From contig JAKSJB010000005.1 in assembly GCA_024398475.1 (NCBI GenBank), positions 66,182 through 130,181 of the forward strand: 64,000 nt of DNA, read 5' to 3'. Below are positions 8,240 to 17,381 of the stretch, piece by piece. The stretch is from Bacteroidaceae bacterium (lineage in GTDB: Bacteria > Bacteroidota > Bacteroidia > Bacteroidales > Bacteroidaceae). Both the position numbers and the translations under genes were made by a program. Under the pieces are notes generated by a model. It ran no database searches. It worked only from the letters and a program-made list of their open reading frames with translations, and was not told the DNA's origin. Positions within the stretch are counted from its first letter, which is position 1; every line of letters starts with the position of its first letter.

Positions 8240-9374
8240 GAAGAGCACTATCCTGACAATTCTGGTAAACGTATGCCGTTGCTTGCTTGCCGTCACGTTC
8301 CTTTTTTCCGGATTCGTCAAGGCAAATGATCCTCTTGGCACACTCTATAAGTTGCAGGATTATCTTGCAGCATGGGGAATGGATTTTATCCCGAAAACCA
8401 TTCTGTTGCTTATCGCCATTGCCATAGCGCTGTTTGAATTCTCCATAGGGTGCAACCTGGCATTGGGGAGAAAACGCAAGCAGACAAGCAGGATTACTTT
8501 GTGTTTTATGTCAGTCATGACCATCCTGACGGTTTATATTGCAATATACAACCCTGTAACCGACTGTGGATGTTTCGGTGATGCTATTGTCCTGACAAAT
8601 ACTCAGACTCTGCTGAAGAATATCGTGCTGCTCGCTGCTGCTATCATAATCAGTATCTATCCTCTCAGCATAAAGCGACTTATTTCTCCGCGCATTGATT
8701 GGATTGTTGTTTCCATCCTGATGGGAGGCATTCTCATATACAGCGTTTATTCAATCTATGCCTTGCCTTCAATTGATTTCCGCCCCTATAAGATCGGAAC
8801 CAATCTGGCTGATGCTATCAGCGGTAACGGAGAATGTCAAATGCAGTTCGATGTGAAGATTGTGTACGAAAAAGACGGGAAACGGATTGAATTGGGACTG
8901 GAAGATGACGATCCGGATTCTACATGGACTTACGTGGAAACCAAACGTACTCCTATAAACAATGGTTTGAAGCCAATCATTAACCTCTACATTGAAAATG
9001 ACGGTGAGGATATTACTTCTGATATTATTACCGACAAGGGAGACGTACTGATGCTGATTGCACCGATTCTTAGCGAAGCAGACCAGAGTACGATTGACGA
9101 AATTAATGAAATATATGAATACTTGGCACCGCAGGAAGAGGTGGAACTGTATATGCTTACTGCATCAAATTTGGCAGAGCAGGAAAAATGGATTGATTAT
9201 ACCGGTGCCGAATACATCATCTATACTTCTGACGAACGCATACTCAAAACAATCGTAAGGGCAAACCCTGGATTGATAAGACTGCATGACGGAGTCATCA
9301 CCCACAAGTGGAGCAGTTGGAACCTCCCTTCTGTCGAGAAGTTGAAAGAGATTATGAAAGCGCAGAAGAAATGA
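8232..9374 (+). CDS. DoxX/MauE-like integral membrane protein (BT_3928-type family)
   Basis: In this 380-residue protein, four to five membrane helices span residues of about 10-185. They carry a MauE/DoxX-type signature: FLFSGFVKANDPLGT near the start and NPVTDCGCFGDA with a Cys-Gly-Cys in a loop. The remaining 190 residues form a soluble domain that could sit in the periplasm and has a thioredoxin-like flavour (VLMLIAPIL, then IIYTSDERIL), but it lacks a CxxC pair. MauE/DoxX proteins are linked to quinone or thiol redox chemistry at the membrane; the exact role here is unknown. The ATG overlaps the stop of the DUF1599 gene. Confidence 0.82.
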   Translation: MNKKSTILTILVNVCRCLLAVTFLFSGFVKANDPLGTLYKLQDYLAAWGMDFIPKTILLLIAIAIALFEFSIGCNLALGRKRKQTSRITLCFMSVMTILTVYIAIYNPVTDCGCFGDAIVLTNTQTLLKNIVLLAAAIIISIYPLSIKRLISPRIDWIVVSILMGGILIYSVYSIYALPSIDFRPYKIGTNLADAISGNGECQMQFDVKIVYEKDGKRIELGLEDDDPDSTWTYVETKRTPINNGLKPIINLYIENDGEDITSDIITDKGDVLMLIAPILSEADQSTIDEINEIYEYLAPQEEVELYMLTASNLAEQEKWIDYTGAEYIIYTSDERILKTIVRANPGLIRLHDGVITHKWSSWNLPSVEKLKEIMKAQKK

Positions 9375-9437
9375 GAACAAATTTTAGAGGAGTATTAACA
9401 ACAAATATATATTTAACCCATTTAATAACAAAGAAAC

Positions 9438-10196
9438 ATGAGAAAGAAAATCGTAGCAGGTAACTGGAAAATGAACAAGAACCTGCAGGAAGGTGTTGCT
9501 CTTGCAACAGAACTCAACGAAGTATTGGCTGCAGACAAGCCAAACTGTGACGTAATTATCTGTACTCCATTCATTCACCTTGCAACAGTATCTAACATCA
9601 TTGACCACAAGGTTATCGGTCTTGGTGCTGAAAACTGTGCAGACAAGGCTTCAGGTGCATTCACAGGTGAAGTAAGTGCAGAAATGGTAAAGTCAACAGG
9701 TGCTGAATATGTTATTCTCGGACACTCTGAGCGTCGCGAGTATTACAATGAAACGCCAGCTATTCTCAAGGAGAAGGTTGACCTTGCTCTTGCAAACGGT
9801 CTCAAGATTATCTTCTGCATCGGTGAAAGTCTTGCACAGCGTGAAGCCAACCAGCAGAACGAAGTTGTTAAGGCAGAACTCGAAGGAAGTGTATTCCACC
9901 TCACTGCAGAACAGTTCGCAAACATCGTTATTGCATACGAACCAATCTGGGCAATCGGTACAGGCAAGACAGCTACCTCTGACCAGGCAGAAGAAATCCA
10001 TGCTTACATCCGTTCTATCGTTGCAGACAAATACGGTAAGGAAGTTGCAGATAACACTTCTATCCTTTATGGTGGTTCATGCAAGGCTTCTAATGCACCA
10101 GAACTCTTCGCAAAGGAAGATATCGACGGTGGTCTTATCGGTGGTGCTTCACTCAAGGCTCCTGATTTCAAGGGTATCATTGACGCTTGGAAATAA
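9438..10196 (+). CDS. tpiA: Triosephosphate isomerase
   Basis: This 252-residue glycolytic enzyme interconverts dihydroxyacetone phosphate and glyceraldehyde 3-phosphate. The whole TIM signature is present: AGNWKMNKN with catalytic Lys11, ILGHSERRE with His96, [14 protein letters not shown] with Glu168, and the phosphate-binding LYGGSCKA and GLIGGASL near the end. Length and spacing are normal. It follows the DoxX-like gene after 63 bp and precedes the SPOR gene by 15 bp, so it is probably part of the same operon. Its codon use is biased to favoured codons, as expected for a highly expressed gene. Confidence 0.98.
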   Translation: MRKKIVAGNWKMNKNLQEGVALATELNEVLAADKPNCDVIICTPFIHLATVSNIIDHKVIGLGAENCADKASGAFTGEVSAEMVKSTGAEYVILGHSERREYYNETPAILKEKVDLALANGLKIIFCIGESLAQREANQQNEVVKAELEGSVFHLTAEQFANIVIAYEPIWAIGTGKTATSDQAEEIHAYIRSIVADKYGKEVADNTSILYGGSCKASNAPELFAKEDIDGGLIGGASLKAPDFKGIIDAWK

Positions 10197-10211
10197 TCAA
10201 CTCTTCTGAAT

Positions 10212-10754
10212 ATGAAAATATTCCAATATATCTGTTTTGTAGTCTTCATGGTGGCTTCTACCACCATGGAGGCACAGAATATTGTATCGCAACTTGAAGC
10301 AGAAGGTGAAGGTCAAGGTACAATAGAAATTCAGCAGGACGAACGCCTGACTGATATTCTCAAAGGCTTCACTATCGTTCCAAGTACGGTATCAACAGGC
10401 CATCAAGGCATTCACCTCACTACTGAAGGTAAACTGGGACAGGACAGCGAATCGCTTTCACGCACATCTGGTGTCCACCAAAAGGCCAGAGGATACCGAG
10501 TACAGGTTTTCTTTGGAACAAACCAGCGTGCCGACCAAACAAAGGCGCAGCAGATGGGTAATAAGGTAACACGCCAATTCCCTGAACTTCGTGCCTATAC
10601 TTCGTTTGAGTCTCCGCATTGGCGCTGCCGTGTAGGAGATTTCACCAATAGAGCAGATGCCAACAACTACATGCGACGTCTCAAGGCTAAAGGATTCAGC
10701 GAAGCAATGGTGGTACAGAGCGAAATATACGTATCAGCCGATCAACTACGATAA
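10212..10754 (+). CDS. Exported SPOR-domain protein
   Basis: This 180-residue protein has an N-terminal signal peptide (residues 1-20, ending TMEAQ). Residues of about 98-175 form a SPOR domain, starting at RGYRVQVFFGTNQRAD and containing WRCRVGDFTNRADANNYM. SPOR domains bind denuded glycan strands of peptidoglycan, often at the division septum. The middle of the protein (30-95) is variable and shows no motif. It lies between tpiA and folE in the same orientation. Confidence 0.88.
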   Translation: MKIFQYICFVVFMVASTTMEAQNIVSQLEAEGEGQGTIEIQQDERLTDILKGFTIVPSTVSTGHQGIHLTTEGKLGQDSESLSRTSGVHQKARGYRVQVFFGTNQRADQTKAQQMGNKVTRQFPELRAYTSFESPHWRCRVGDFTNRADANNYMRRLKAKGFSEAMVVQSEIYVSADQLR

Positions 10755-10799
10755 TATTCGTACCCACAACATTATAAGAACATAATTCATAAATACAAG

Positions 10800-11378
10800 A
10801 TGATTCTAACCCAATACGAGCCAACGACACTCGAAGGACTCAAGAAAAGTGTAACTGACGTTCTCACAGCCGTAGGCGAGGACATCAACCGTGAAGGTCT
10901 TGTAAATACACCTGAACGTGTTGCAAAATGCATAATGCAATTCACCAGCGGATATGATGTTGACCCAATAGCAGTCCTTAACTCTGCAAAGTTCAAGGAA
11001 GACTACTCAAAGCCTGTAATAATCAAGGATATTGAGTTTTATTCACTTTGTGAGCACCACATGCTGCCTTTCTTCGGTAAAGTTCACGTTGCTTACATTC
11101 CAGATGGAAGTATCGTGGGACTCAGCAAAATTCCACGTGTGGTTGATATTCTATCCCACCGACTTCAGGTACAGGAAAGATTTACCCGCGAACTTTGCCA
11201 ATGTATCCAGCAGGCTTTACAGCCACGTGGCGTGATGGTCGTTGTCGAGGCTCAGCACATGTGCATGCAGATGCGTGGAGTAGAAAAACAAGGTGCGACT
11301 ACCGTCACCAGCGACTTCTCGGGTGAATTCAGCAACACACATCTGAGAGAAGAATTCTACAAGCAGATAAAAGGCTAA
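10800..11378 (+). CDS. folE: GTP cyclohydrolase I
   Basis: FolE converts GTP to 7,8-dihydroneopterin triphosphate, the first step of folate (and pterin or queuosine precursor) synthesis. The 192-residue protein has the zinc-binding block [12 protein letters not shown] (Cys84, His87) and the later [11 protein letters not shown] that supplies the second Cys ligand. [10 protein letters not shown] and [11 protein letters not shown] are also typical. The length is slightly short but complete. It is followed 13 bp later by dnaG, so the two are probably co-transcribed. Confidence 0.97.
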   Translation: MILTQYEPTTLEGLKKSVTDVLTAVGEDINREGLVNTPERVAKCIMQFTSGYDVDPIAVLNSAKFKEDYSKPVIIKDIEFYSLCEHHMLPFFGKVHVAYIPDGSIVGLSKIPRVVDILSHRLQVQERFTRELCQCIQQALQPRGVMVVVEAQHMCMQMRGVEKQGATTVTSDFSGEFSNTHLREEFYKQIKG

Positions 11379-11391
11379 AAAAACACAAAGC

Positions 11392-13389
11392 ATGATACCA
11401 CAATCCACTATCGACCGAATAATCAGCGCTGCAAATATCGTTGATATTGTCTCCGGCTATGTCAGCCTTAAACGCAGTGGGGCCAGTTACAAGGGATTGT
11501 GTCCATTTCATGATGATACTACACCTTCATTTTACGTATCACCCGCCAGAGGCATCTGCAAATGCTTCAGTTGCGGAGAAGGAGGCAATGTTGTCCACTT
11601 CATAATGAAAAAGGAACAACTTACCTATTACGAAGCCCTTAAGTTTCTAGCCAAGAAATACGGCATAGAAGTTGAAGAACGCGAACTCACCGATGAGGAA
11701 AAGCAAAGTCAGAGCGAACGAGAAAGTATGTTTGCAATCAACGAATGGGCTTCTACACATTTTCACGATAACCTACTGAACACAACCGAAGGTCAGACCA
11801 TAGGACTGACATATTTCCGCAGCCGTGGATTCAGGGATGACATCATTGAAAAATTCAGACTCGGATATTGTCTCCAGAAAAATGACCAGACATCCAAGAC
11901 TGCCACAAAATCCGGATACAAGGAAGAATTCCTCGTAAAGACAGGTTTGGCATTCAAGCGTGAAGACGGAAGCCTTCGTGACAAATACTATGGAAGGGTA
12001 ATCTTTCCTTGGTTCGGAATTAACGGAAAGATAACTGGATTCGGAGGACGGGTACTTGATGCCCGAACAAAGGGAGTAAACCAGAAATACATAAATTCTC
12101 CCGAATCTGCAATCTACCATAAGGCAAACGAACTATACGGACTCTATCAGGCAAAAGGCAGTATAGCCAAACTCGACAAAGTAGTTATGGTGGAAGGCTA
12201 TACAGATGTTATTTCCATGCATCAGGCAGGAATTGAGAATGTAGTTGCCAACTCAGGTACTGCACTATCCGAGCAGCAGATTAAGTTGCTCAGAAGGTAC
12301 ACAAACAACATAACACTTATCTACGACGGTGACAAGGCAGGAATTCATGCAGCCCTGCGTGGAACAGACATGCTTCTGAAAGGTGGCATGCGTGTGAAAA
12401 TACTACTGTTACCCAACGACGAAGACCCAGATTCCTTTGCAAGAAAACACAATGCAACGGAACTCATACAATATATTGAAGACAATCAGGTCGATTTCAT
12501 CACATTCAAGGCAAACCTCTACAAGGAAGAAGCATCTAAGGATCCAATTAGGAAAGCCGACCTCATCAAGGATATCGTGACATCAATATCAGTCATTCCG
12601 GAAGAGATTGACCGTTCAATCTACATACACCAATGCAGCGAACTCATGACAGCAGACGAAGCGGTCATACAGAGGGAAGTCAACCGACGCCGACGTGCTC
12701 TTTGGGACGAGCGCAAGCGTCAGGAAGAGTTGGACAAGGAAAGGGAAAAATTGAATTCCGAAGAACAGCAGAATAAAGAAGGTACAACTGCAGGGAATGC
12801 GGCAGACAATGATTCACGGACAGCAGACAATACCCAATCAGCCAATGCCAGCCAAGACAACCTAACACACAACAAATTCGAAGGCATAGAAAGACTGATT
12901 ATGATGATTATCGTGCGCTTCGGCAACAAGTTAATCAATAGCAATTCGGAAACGAATGAATCCACATCAATCATCAACTATGTAGTAGAGCAGTTGAGGA
13001 TAGACAATATTACGTTCCACTCCCCACTCTACCGCACCATGCTCGATATTGCCACAAACGCCGACGATATTACGAAGGCGCTGCTCAATTCATCAGATGT
13101 AAATATCAGCAAGGAAACTGCAGACCTGCTTACCGACAGATACGAACTGTCTAAAAACGGAAATCTGCCAGACGAAGATACCCTCTGCGGCGACTACATC
13201 ACCCACCTAATGCTGGATTACAAATACGCAGTCATCAACGAAATGCTGAACGATATAATGAAGCAGTTTACCAATCCTGAAATTACTTCAGATACTGCAC
13301 GTTCAACACAACTCATGCAAAAACAGATGGTGCTCACACAAATCAAACGACAGTTGGCAAAAACACTCGGAGAGCGCATAATGGGATAA
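11392..13389 (+). CDS. dnaG: DNA primase
   Basis: DnaG makes RNA primers for DNA replication at the fork with the DnaB helicase. The 665-residue protein begins with the CHC2 zinc finger (Cys37, His40, Cys58, Cys61). It then has the primase core with the TOPRIM block VMVEGYTDVISMHQAG and the metal-binding LIYDGDKAG. Residues of about 440-490 form a Gln/Asn/Glu-rich low-complexity linker, and the C-terminal roughly 170 residues are the helicase-interaction region. The length is normal for Bacteroidetes. Confidence 0.97.
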   Translation: MIPQSTIDRIISAANIVDIVSGYVSLKRSGASYKGLCPFHDDTTPSFYVSPARGICKCFSCGEGGNVVHFIMKKEQLTYYEALKFLAKKYGIEVEERELTDEEKQSQSERESMFAINEWASTHFHDNLLNTTEGQTIGLTYFRSRGFRDDIIEKFRLGYCLQKNDQTSKTATKSGYKEEFLVKTGLAFKREDGSLRDKYYGRVIFPWFGINGKITGFGGRVLDARTKGVNQKYINSPESAIYHKANELYGLYQAKGSIAKLDKVVMVEGYTDVISMHQAGIENVVANSGTALSEQQIKLLRRYTNNITLIYDGDKAGIHAALRGTDMLLKGGMRVKILLLPNDEDPDSFARKHNATELIQYIEDNQVDFITFKANLYKEEASKDPIRKADLIKDIVTSISVIPEEIDRSIYIHQCSELMTADEAVIQREVNRRRRALWDERKRQEELDKEREKLNSEEQQNKEGTTAGNAADNDSRTADNTQSANASQDNLTHNKFEGIERLIMMIIVRFGNKLINSNSETNESTSIINYVVEQLRIDNITFHSPLYRTMLDIATNADDITKALLNSSDVNISKETADLLTDRYELSKNGNLPDEDTLCGDYITHLMLDYKYAVINEMLNDIMKQFTNPEITSDTARSTQLMQKQMVLTQIKRQLAKTLGERIMG

Positions 13390-13458
13390 TACAGCCATTT
13401 GTTATATCTTTTTTGTTAAGAAAACTTTAATATCTATTACTATTTAACATAAAATCAT

Positions 13459-13466
13459 TATCTTTG
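13459..13466 (+). promoter_or_regulatory. -7 promoter element of the Crp/Fnr gene
   Basis: TATCTTTG lies in an AT-rich spacer 75 bp before the ATG at 13541. No exact TTTG is found at the expected upstream distance. It marks a probable new transcription unit after dnaG. Confidence 0.5.
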
Positions 13467-13540
13467 TGGCAAAAGCATATAAAAGGAACCTCAGAGGTTG
13501 CTCTAAACAGTCATTGTTACATTTAAGCGGATTTTAGATT

Positions 13541-14212
13541 ATGGAAATGAACATGTTTGAAAAAATGCAGCAACTGCCATTTCTTCAAGGATTAAGCCTC
13601 AACTCTATCCAGAACATTCTCACATTTCTCAAACTCGACTTCAATACATACGAGGAAAACGAGACCATTGTTCATCAAGGAGAGCAATGCAATCGTCTCA
13701 TATACATCATTGACGGCGAGTTCGAAGTCGAATACCGCAGCAACACGGAGTCGTACATTTTTAGTGAGATCAGTACCGACTGCCCACATGCTATAGAAGC
13801 CTACAATCTATTCAGTATCAAGCGAAAGTACGACCACACATACACATTCCGCAGTAAGGGTGCAACATTTACGATATCGAAGGACGCACTCAATTCCCGT
13901 CTGCTGGACAACAGGATAATACGAAGCAACTTCATCAACTATCTGAGCAACCAGACAAGCAAGGGAATCAGCAAGAGCAAGTTCCATCTATCTTCCGATA
14001 TAGAACTACGAGTAGCAATGTTCATTCGCAGCAACTGCATGTTTGACAGAGGGGAAAAGATTCTGCGAATAAAAATGGAGGACTTAGCCGACCTCATTGA
14101 TGAGACACGACTCAACGTATCCAAGGTACTGAACAAATGGGACAGCATCGGTCTGATTGAACAGAAGCGGCAGAACATACACATTCCCGATATCGAAAAA
14201 CTGCCCAGGTAA
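13541..14212 (+). CDS. Crp/Fnr-family transcriptional regulator
   Basis: This 223-residue protein has an N-terminal cyclic-nucleotide-binding-like barrel (about 15-115, with HQGEQCNRLIYIIDGEFEVEY). After a dimerisation helix comes a C-terminal winged helix (about 150-215, with DLADLIDETRLNVSKVLNKW). The effector cannot be assigned. The barrel lacks the full RxS phosphate-cassette look, and no Fnr-type cysteine cluster is seen at the N-terminus. It sits at the head of the run of genes that follows, so it may regulate some of them, but no operator was recognised. Confidence 0.87.
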   Translation: MEMNMFEKMQQLPFLQGLSLNSIQNILTFLKLDFNTYEENETIVHQGEQCNRLIYIIDGEFEVEYRSNTESYIFSEISTDCPHAIEAYNLFSIKRKYDHTYTFRSKGATFTISKDALNSRLLDNRIIRSNFINYLSNQTSKGISKSKFHLSSDIELRVAMFIRSNCMFDRGEKILRIKMEDLADLIDETRLNVSKVLNKWDSIGLIEQKRQNIHIPDIEKLPR

Positions 14213-14282
14213 TTCCAGGAAGTACCTATCCCAAGACGGACAATAAAGACAGACAAAAGGATATAACATCACATCGACGATA

Positions 14283-16355
14283 ATGAACAAAGAACTATAT
14301 AACGACAAAGGATTCATCACCACAGACTGTCCACACGGAACATTCCCATTCCATCTCGTCACGCTGAAGGACTACGAAGACGCCATGAAGAGAGGAATGG
14401 AAGTGGAAAAGGCAGAAATGGAGAAATTGCTGAGCAATCCAGACACGCCAAATTTCGAAAACACGATTGTAGCACTCGAACAATCCGGCGACCTTCTCGG
14501 ACAGACTACAGACGTATTCTTCAATCTCACCAGCGCCGAGACCAATGATGAGATGGACGAACTGGCAGAGAAGATGTCACCAATTCTTTCAGATCATTCC
14601 ACAAGCATATGCTTCGACCCACGTCTCTTTGAGCGCGTGAAGACCGTGTACGATTACTATCACAACGAACACAAGGAAGAGTACGATGCACTCGATATAG
14701 AAGACCGTCGGCTGCTCGATGACACATACGAGGGATTGGTACGCAGCGGTGCAGCACTTGATGATGCCAAGAAGGCACGTCTTACCGAAATAAGTAACGA
14801 GATGAGTCTGCTCGACCTAAAATTCTCGCAAAACAAACTGAAGGAAATCAACTCCTTCACACTCCACATAACCGACGAGGCAGACCTGGAAGGACTACCC
14901 GAATCGGCAGTCGATGCAGCACGTCAGGAAGCCAAGGACAAGAAGAAGGAAGGTTGGATTATCACGCTGAAAAGTCCGAGCATGTCTCCATTCATGACCT
15001 ACAGTACGAAGAGAGAACTCAGGAAGAAGTTATGGATGGCATACAACACGATTTGTACCCACGACAACAAATACAACAACTTTGAGGTAGTACGAAGCAT
15101 TGTCAACCTCAGTCAGGAAGAAGCCCAGATAACCGGATACAAATGCTATGCCGACTTCGTACTCGAAGAACGTATGGCAAAAAATCAGGAAAATGTATAT
15201 AAGTTGCTCCACCAACTCATAGAAGCCTACAAACCCACAGCACTCCGTGAACTGGACGGGATACGCCAATATGCACGCGAACTCGAAGGCAGCGACTTTG
15301 AACTTATGCCCTGGGACATGGGATTCTATTCAAATAAGTTGCAGGAGAAACTCTACAGCATCAATTCCGAAATGCTGCGTCCCTACTTCGAACTGAGTAA
15401 GGTAAAGGAAGGAGTCTTCGGATTGGCAACACGACTCTACGGAATCACTTTCAGGAAGAACCCCGACATACCAGTCTATCACCCAGAAGTTGAAGCATTC
15501 GACGTTCTCGACAAGGACGGAACATTCCTGGCAGTACTCTATTGCGACTTCCACCCACGTGAAGGCAAGAAGTCCGGAGCCTGGATGACCACATTCCAAG
15601 GGCAGTACATCGACATCGACGGTACCGATATCCGTCCCCAAGTACTTCTCGTAATGAATTTCACCCGTTCCACCGAAAACAGACCATCATTACTCACCCT
15701 AGGAGAAGTAGAAACCTTCCTTCATGAATTCGGTCACTCCCTACACGAGATATTCTCGAAATGCAAGTATGCAGAACTCAGCGGAACCAACGTATATTGG
15801 GACTTCGTGGAACTCCCTTCTCAACTCATGGAGAATTTCAGCATAGAAAAGGAATTCCTGAAGACATTCGCCCGTCATTACCAAACAGGAGAAGAGATGC
15901 CCGACGAACTCATCCAACGAATCATTGACAGCCGCAACTTCGGAGTAGCCATGGCATGTCTCCGTCAAGTCAGTTTCGGTCTCCTCGATATGGCATACTA
16001 TACCCTAACCACCCCCTTCACACAAAACGTACCGGAGTTCGAGGAAGAAGCATGGAAAGAAGCACGGATAACACAGTCAATGCCAGGCACATGCATGTCA
16101 GTACAATTCTCCCACATCATGGCAGGAGGCTATGCAGCAGGCTACTACAGTTACAAGTGGGCAGAAATGCTTGATGCAGACGCATTTGAAGTATTCAGGG
16201 AAAACGGACTCTTCGATCGTAATACAGCCGAACGCTTCCGCAATGAAGTTCTTTCCCGCGGAGCCACAGAACACCCAATGACACTCTATAAGAGATTCAG
16301 AGGTCAGGAACCTACCATCGACGCCCTGCTGAAACGAAACGGAATCATACAATAA
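14283..16355 (+). CDS. M3-family metallopeptidase (Dcp / oligopeptidase A type)
   Basis: This 690-residue cytoplasmic zinc peptidase lacks a signal peptide. The active site is HEFGH at residues 481-485, in FLHEFGHSLHEIFS, with the third ligand region DFVELPSQLMENF downstream. The length fits dipeptidyl carboxypeptidase or oligopeptidase A, enzymes that trim small peptides during protein turnover. The two subtypes cannot be separated by eye. The stop is followed about 50 bp later by the lipoprotein gene. Confidence 0.92.
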   Translation: MNKELYNDKGFITTDCPHGTFPFHLVTLKDYEDAMKRGMEVEKAEMEKLLSNPDTPNFENTIVALEQSGDLLGQTTDVFFNLTSAETNDEMDELAEKMSPILSDHSTSICFDPRLFERVKTVYDYYHNEHKEEYDALDIEDRRLLDDTYEGLVRSGAALDDAKKARLTEISNEMSLLDLKFSQNKLKEINSFTLHITDEADLEGLPESAVDAARQEAKDKKKEGWIITLKSPSMSPFMTYSTKRELRKKLWMAYNTICTHDNKYNNFEVVRSIVNLSQEEAQITGYKCYADFVLEERMAKNQENVYKLLHQLIEAYKPTALRELDGIRQYARELEGSDFELMPWDMGFYSNKLQEKLYSINSEMLRPYFELSKVKEGVFGLATRLYGITFRKNPDIPVYHPEVEAFDVLDKDGTFLAVLYCDFHPREGKKSGAWMTTFQGQYIDIDGTDIRPQVLLVMNFTRSTENRPSLLTLGEVETFLHEFGHSLHEIFSKCKYAELSGTNVYWDFVELPSQLMENFSIEKEFLKTFARHYQTGEEMPDELIQRIIDSRNFGVAMACLRQVSFGLLDMAYYTLTTPFTQNVPEFEEEAWKEARITQSMPGTCMSVQFSHIMAGGYAAGYYSYKWAEMLDADAFEVFRENGLFDRNTAERFRNEVLSRGATEHPMTLYKRFRGQEPTIDALLKRNGIIQ

Positions 16356-16405
16356 CAAACAACAGAAAGAACAATATGTCAGAAGCCCATACACACCGTC
16401 GGACA

Positions 16406-16846
16406 ATGAAAGCAACCATCAGTCTGCTCACTGTCATTCTCCTGAATATCCTCATTGCAGGATGTAACGAAGAAGACGATATAGACGAAATATTCTGCAA
16501 TGGCACATTCAAGATAACAGGAGTAACCACCAACGGAGTAAAGATAGTGAAGGACATATCCGAACTCTACGAACAGGACGGAACATACCTCATCACCTTC
16601 AACCGCCAGACCTTCCAGGGAACACTCCTGTCAGGAACACACATCGAAGGGACATGGCAAGCAGACGGGAAGGACGGTTCATTCAGTATGAAATTCGGAA
16701 GCAACACAGATGTCGAAAGTTCAAGCAGTTCATTGCAGCAGAAAATATATCAGATACTCATAAATGCAAGCCACTACTCCGGCGACACAAACGTACTCAG
16801 ACTGCATGACAACAAAGACTCATACATAGAATTGAGACGTATATAG
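16406..16846 (+). CDS. Small lipoprotein of unknown function (possibly DUF4847-like)
   Basis: From the ATG at 16406 the protein is 146 residues and opens with a lipoprotein signal ending in LIAGC, with the lipidated Cys at position 20. The Cys is followed by the acidic stretch NEEDDIDE, similar to the lipoprotein surface-export signal described in Bacteroidetes. The rest looks like a small beta-rich domain (GTFKITGVTTNG, FEGTW-like strands). An in-frame ATG at 16376 would add ten residues and weaken the signal peptide. Its place between the M3 peptidase and dCMP deaminase genes resembles other Bacteroidales, but the DUF4847 label is from memory. Confidence 0.7.
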   Translation: MKATISLLTVILLNILIAGCNEEDDIDEIFCNGTFKITGVTTNGVKIVKDISELYEQDGTYLITFNRQTFQGTLLSGTHIEGTWQADGKDGSFSMKFGSNTDVESSSSSLQQKIYQILINASHYSGDTNVLRLHDNKDSYIELRRI

Positions 16847-16888
16847 ACAGACGTAACAAAACATACAAAGCATATAAAAACAGACAAG

Positions 16889-17314
16889 ATGGATTCGGAA
16901 AAACAATTCAATTTAGATAAACGATATCTGAGAATGGCTCAGATATGGTCAGAAAACAGTTACTGCCAGCGCCGCAAGGTAGGTGCGCTCGTAGTGAAGA
17001 AGCAGATGATAATCAGCGACGGCTACAACGGCACACCGTCAGGATTTGAGAACATCTGTGAGGAAAACGACGTAACCAAGCCCTATGTGCTCCATGCCGA
17101 AGCAAACGCCATTACAAAACTGGCCCGAAGCCACAACTCCAGCGAAGGAGCCACACTATACGTCACCGCCTCACCCTGTCTCGAATGTTCCAAACTCATC
17201 ATTCAGGCAGGCATCAAACGAGTAATCTACGGAGAGCAATACCGTCTCCGCGACGGAATAGAACTACTGGAACGTGCCGGCATCGAAGTCATACAGATTG
17301 ACGCAAACGAATAA
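16889..17314 (+). CDS. Deoxycytidylate (dCMP) deaminase
   Basis: This 141-residue zinc deaminase converts dCMP to dUMP and so feeds thymidylate synthesis. The zinc and catalytic motifs are HAEANAI (His69, proton-shuttling Glu71) and PCLECSK (Cys97, Cys100). The N-terminal SYCQRRKVGALVVK and DGYNGTPSGFEN are typical of the ComEB/dCMP deaminase branch rather than of cytidine or guanine deaminases. It lies 67 bp before the S41 protease gene in the same orientation. Confidence 0.93.
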   Translation: MDSEKQFNLDKRYLRMAQIWSENSYCQRRKVGALVVKKQMIISDGYNGTPSGFENICEENDVTKPYVLHAEANAITKLARSHNSSEGATLYVTASPCLECSKLIIQAGIKRVIYGEQYRLRDGIELLERAGIEVIQIDANE

Positions 17315-17381
17315 GAAGCCACCAACCCAATTAGGCATAAAAACATACAGAACTACAAAACTCCAATAATTCAATAAAGAT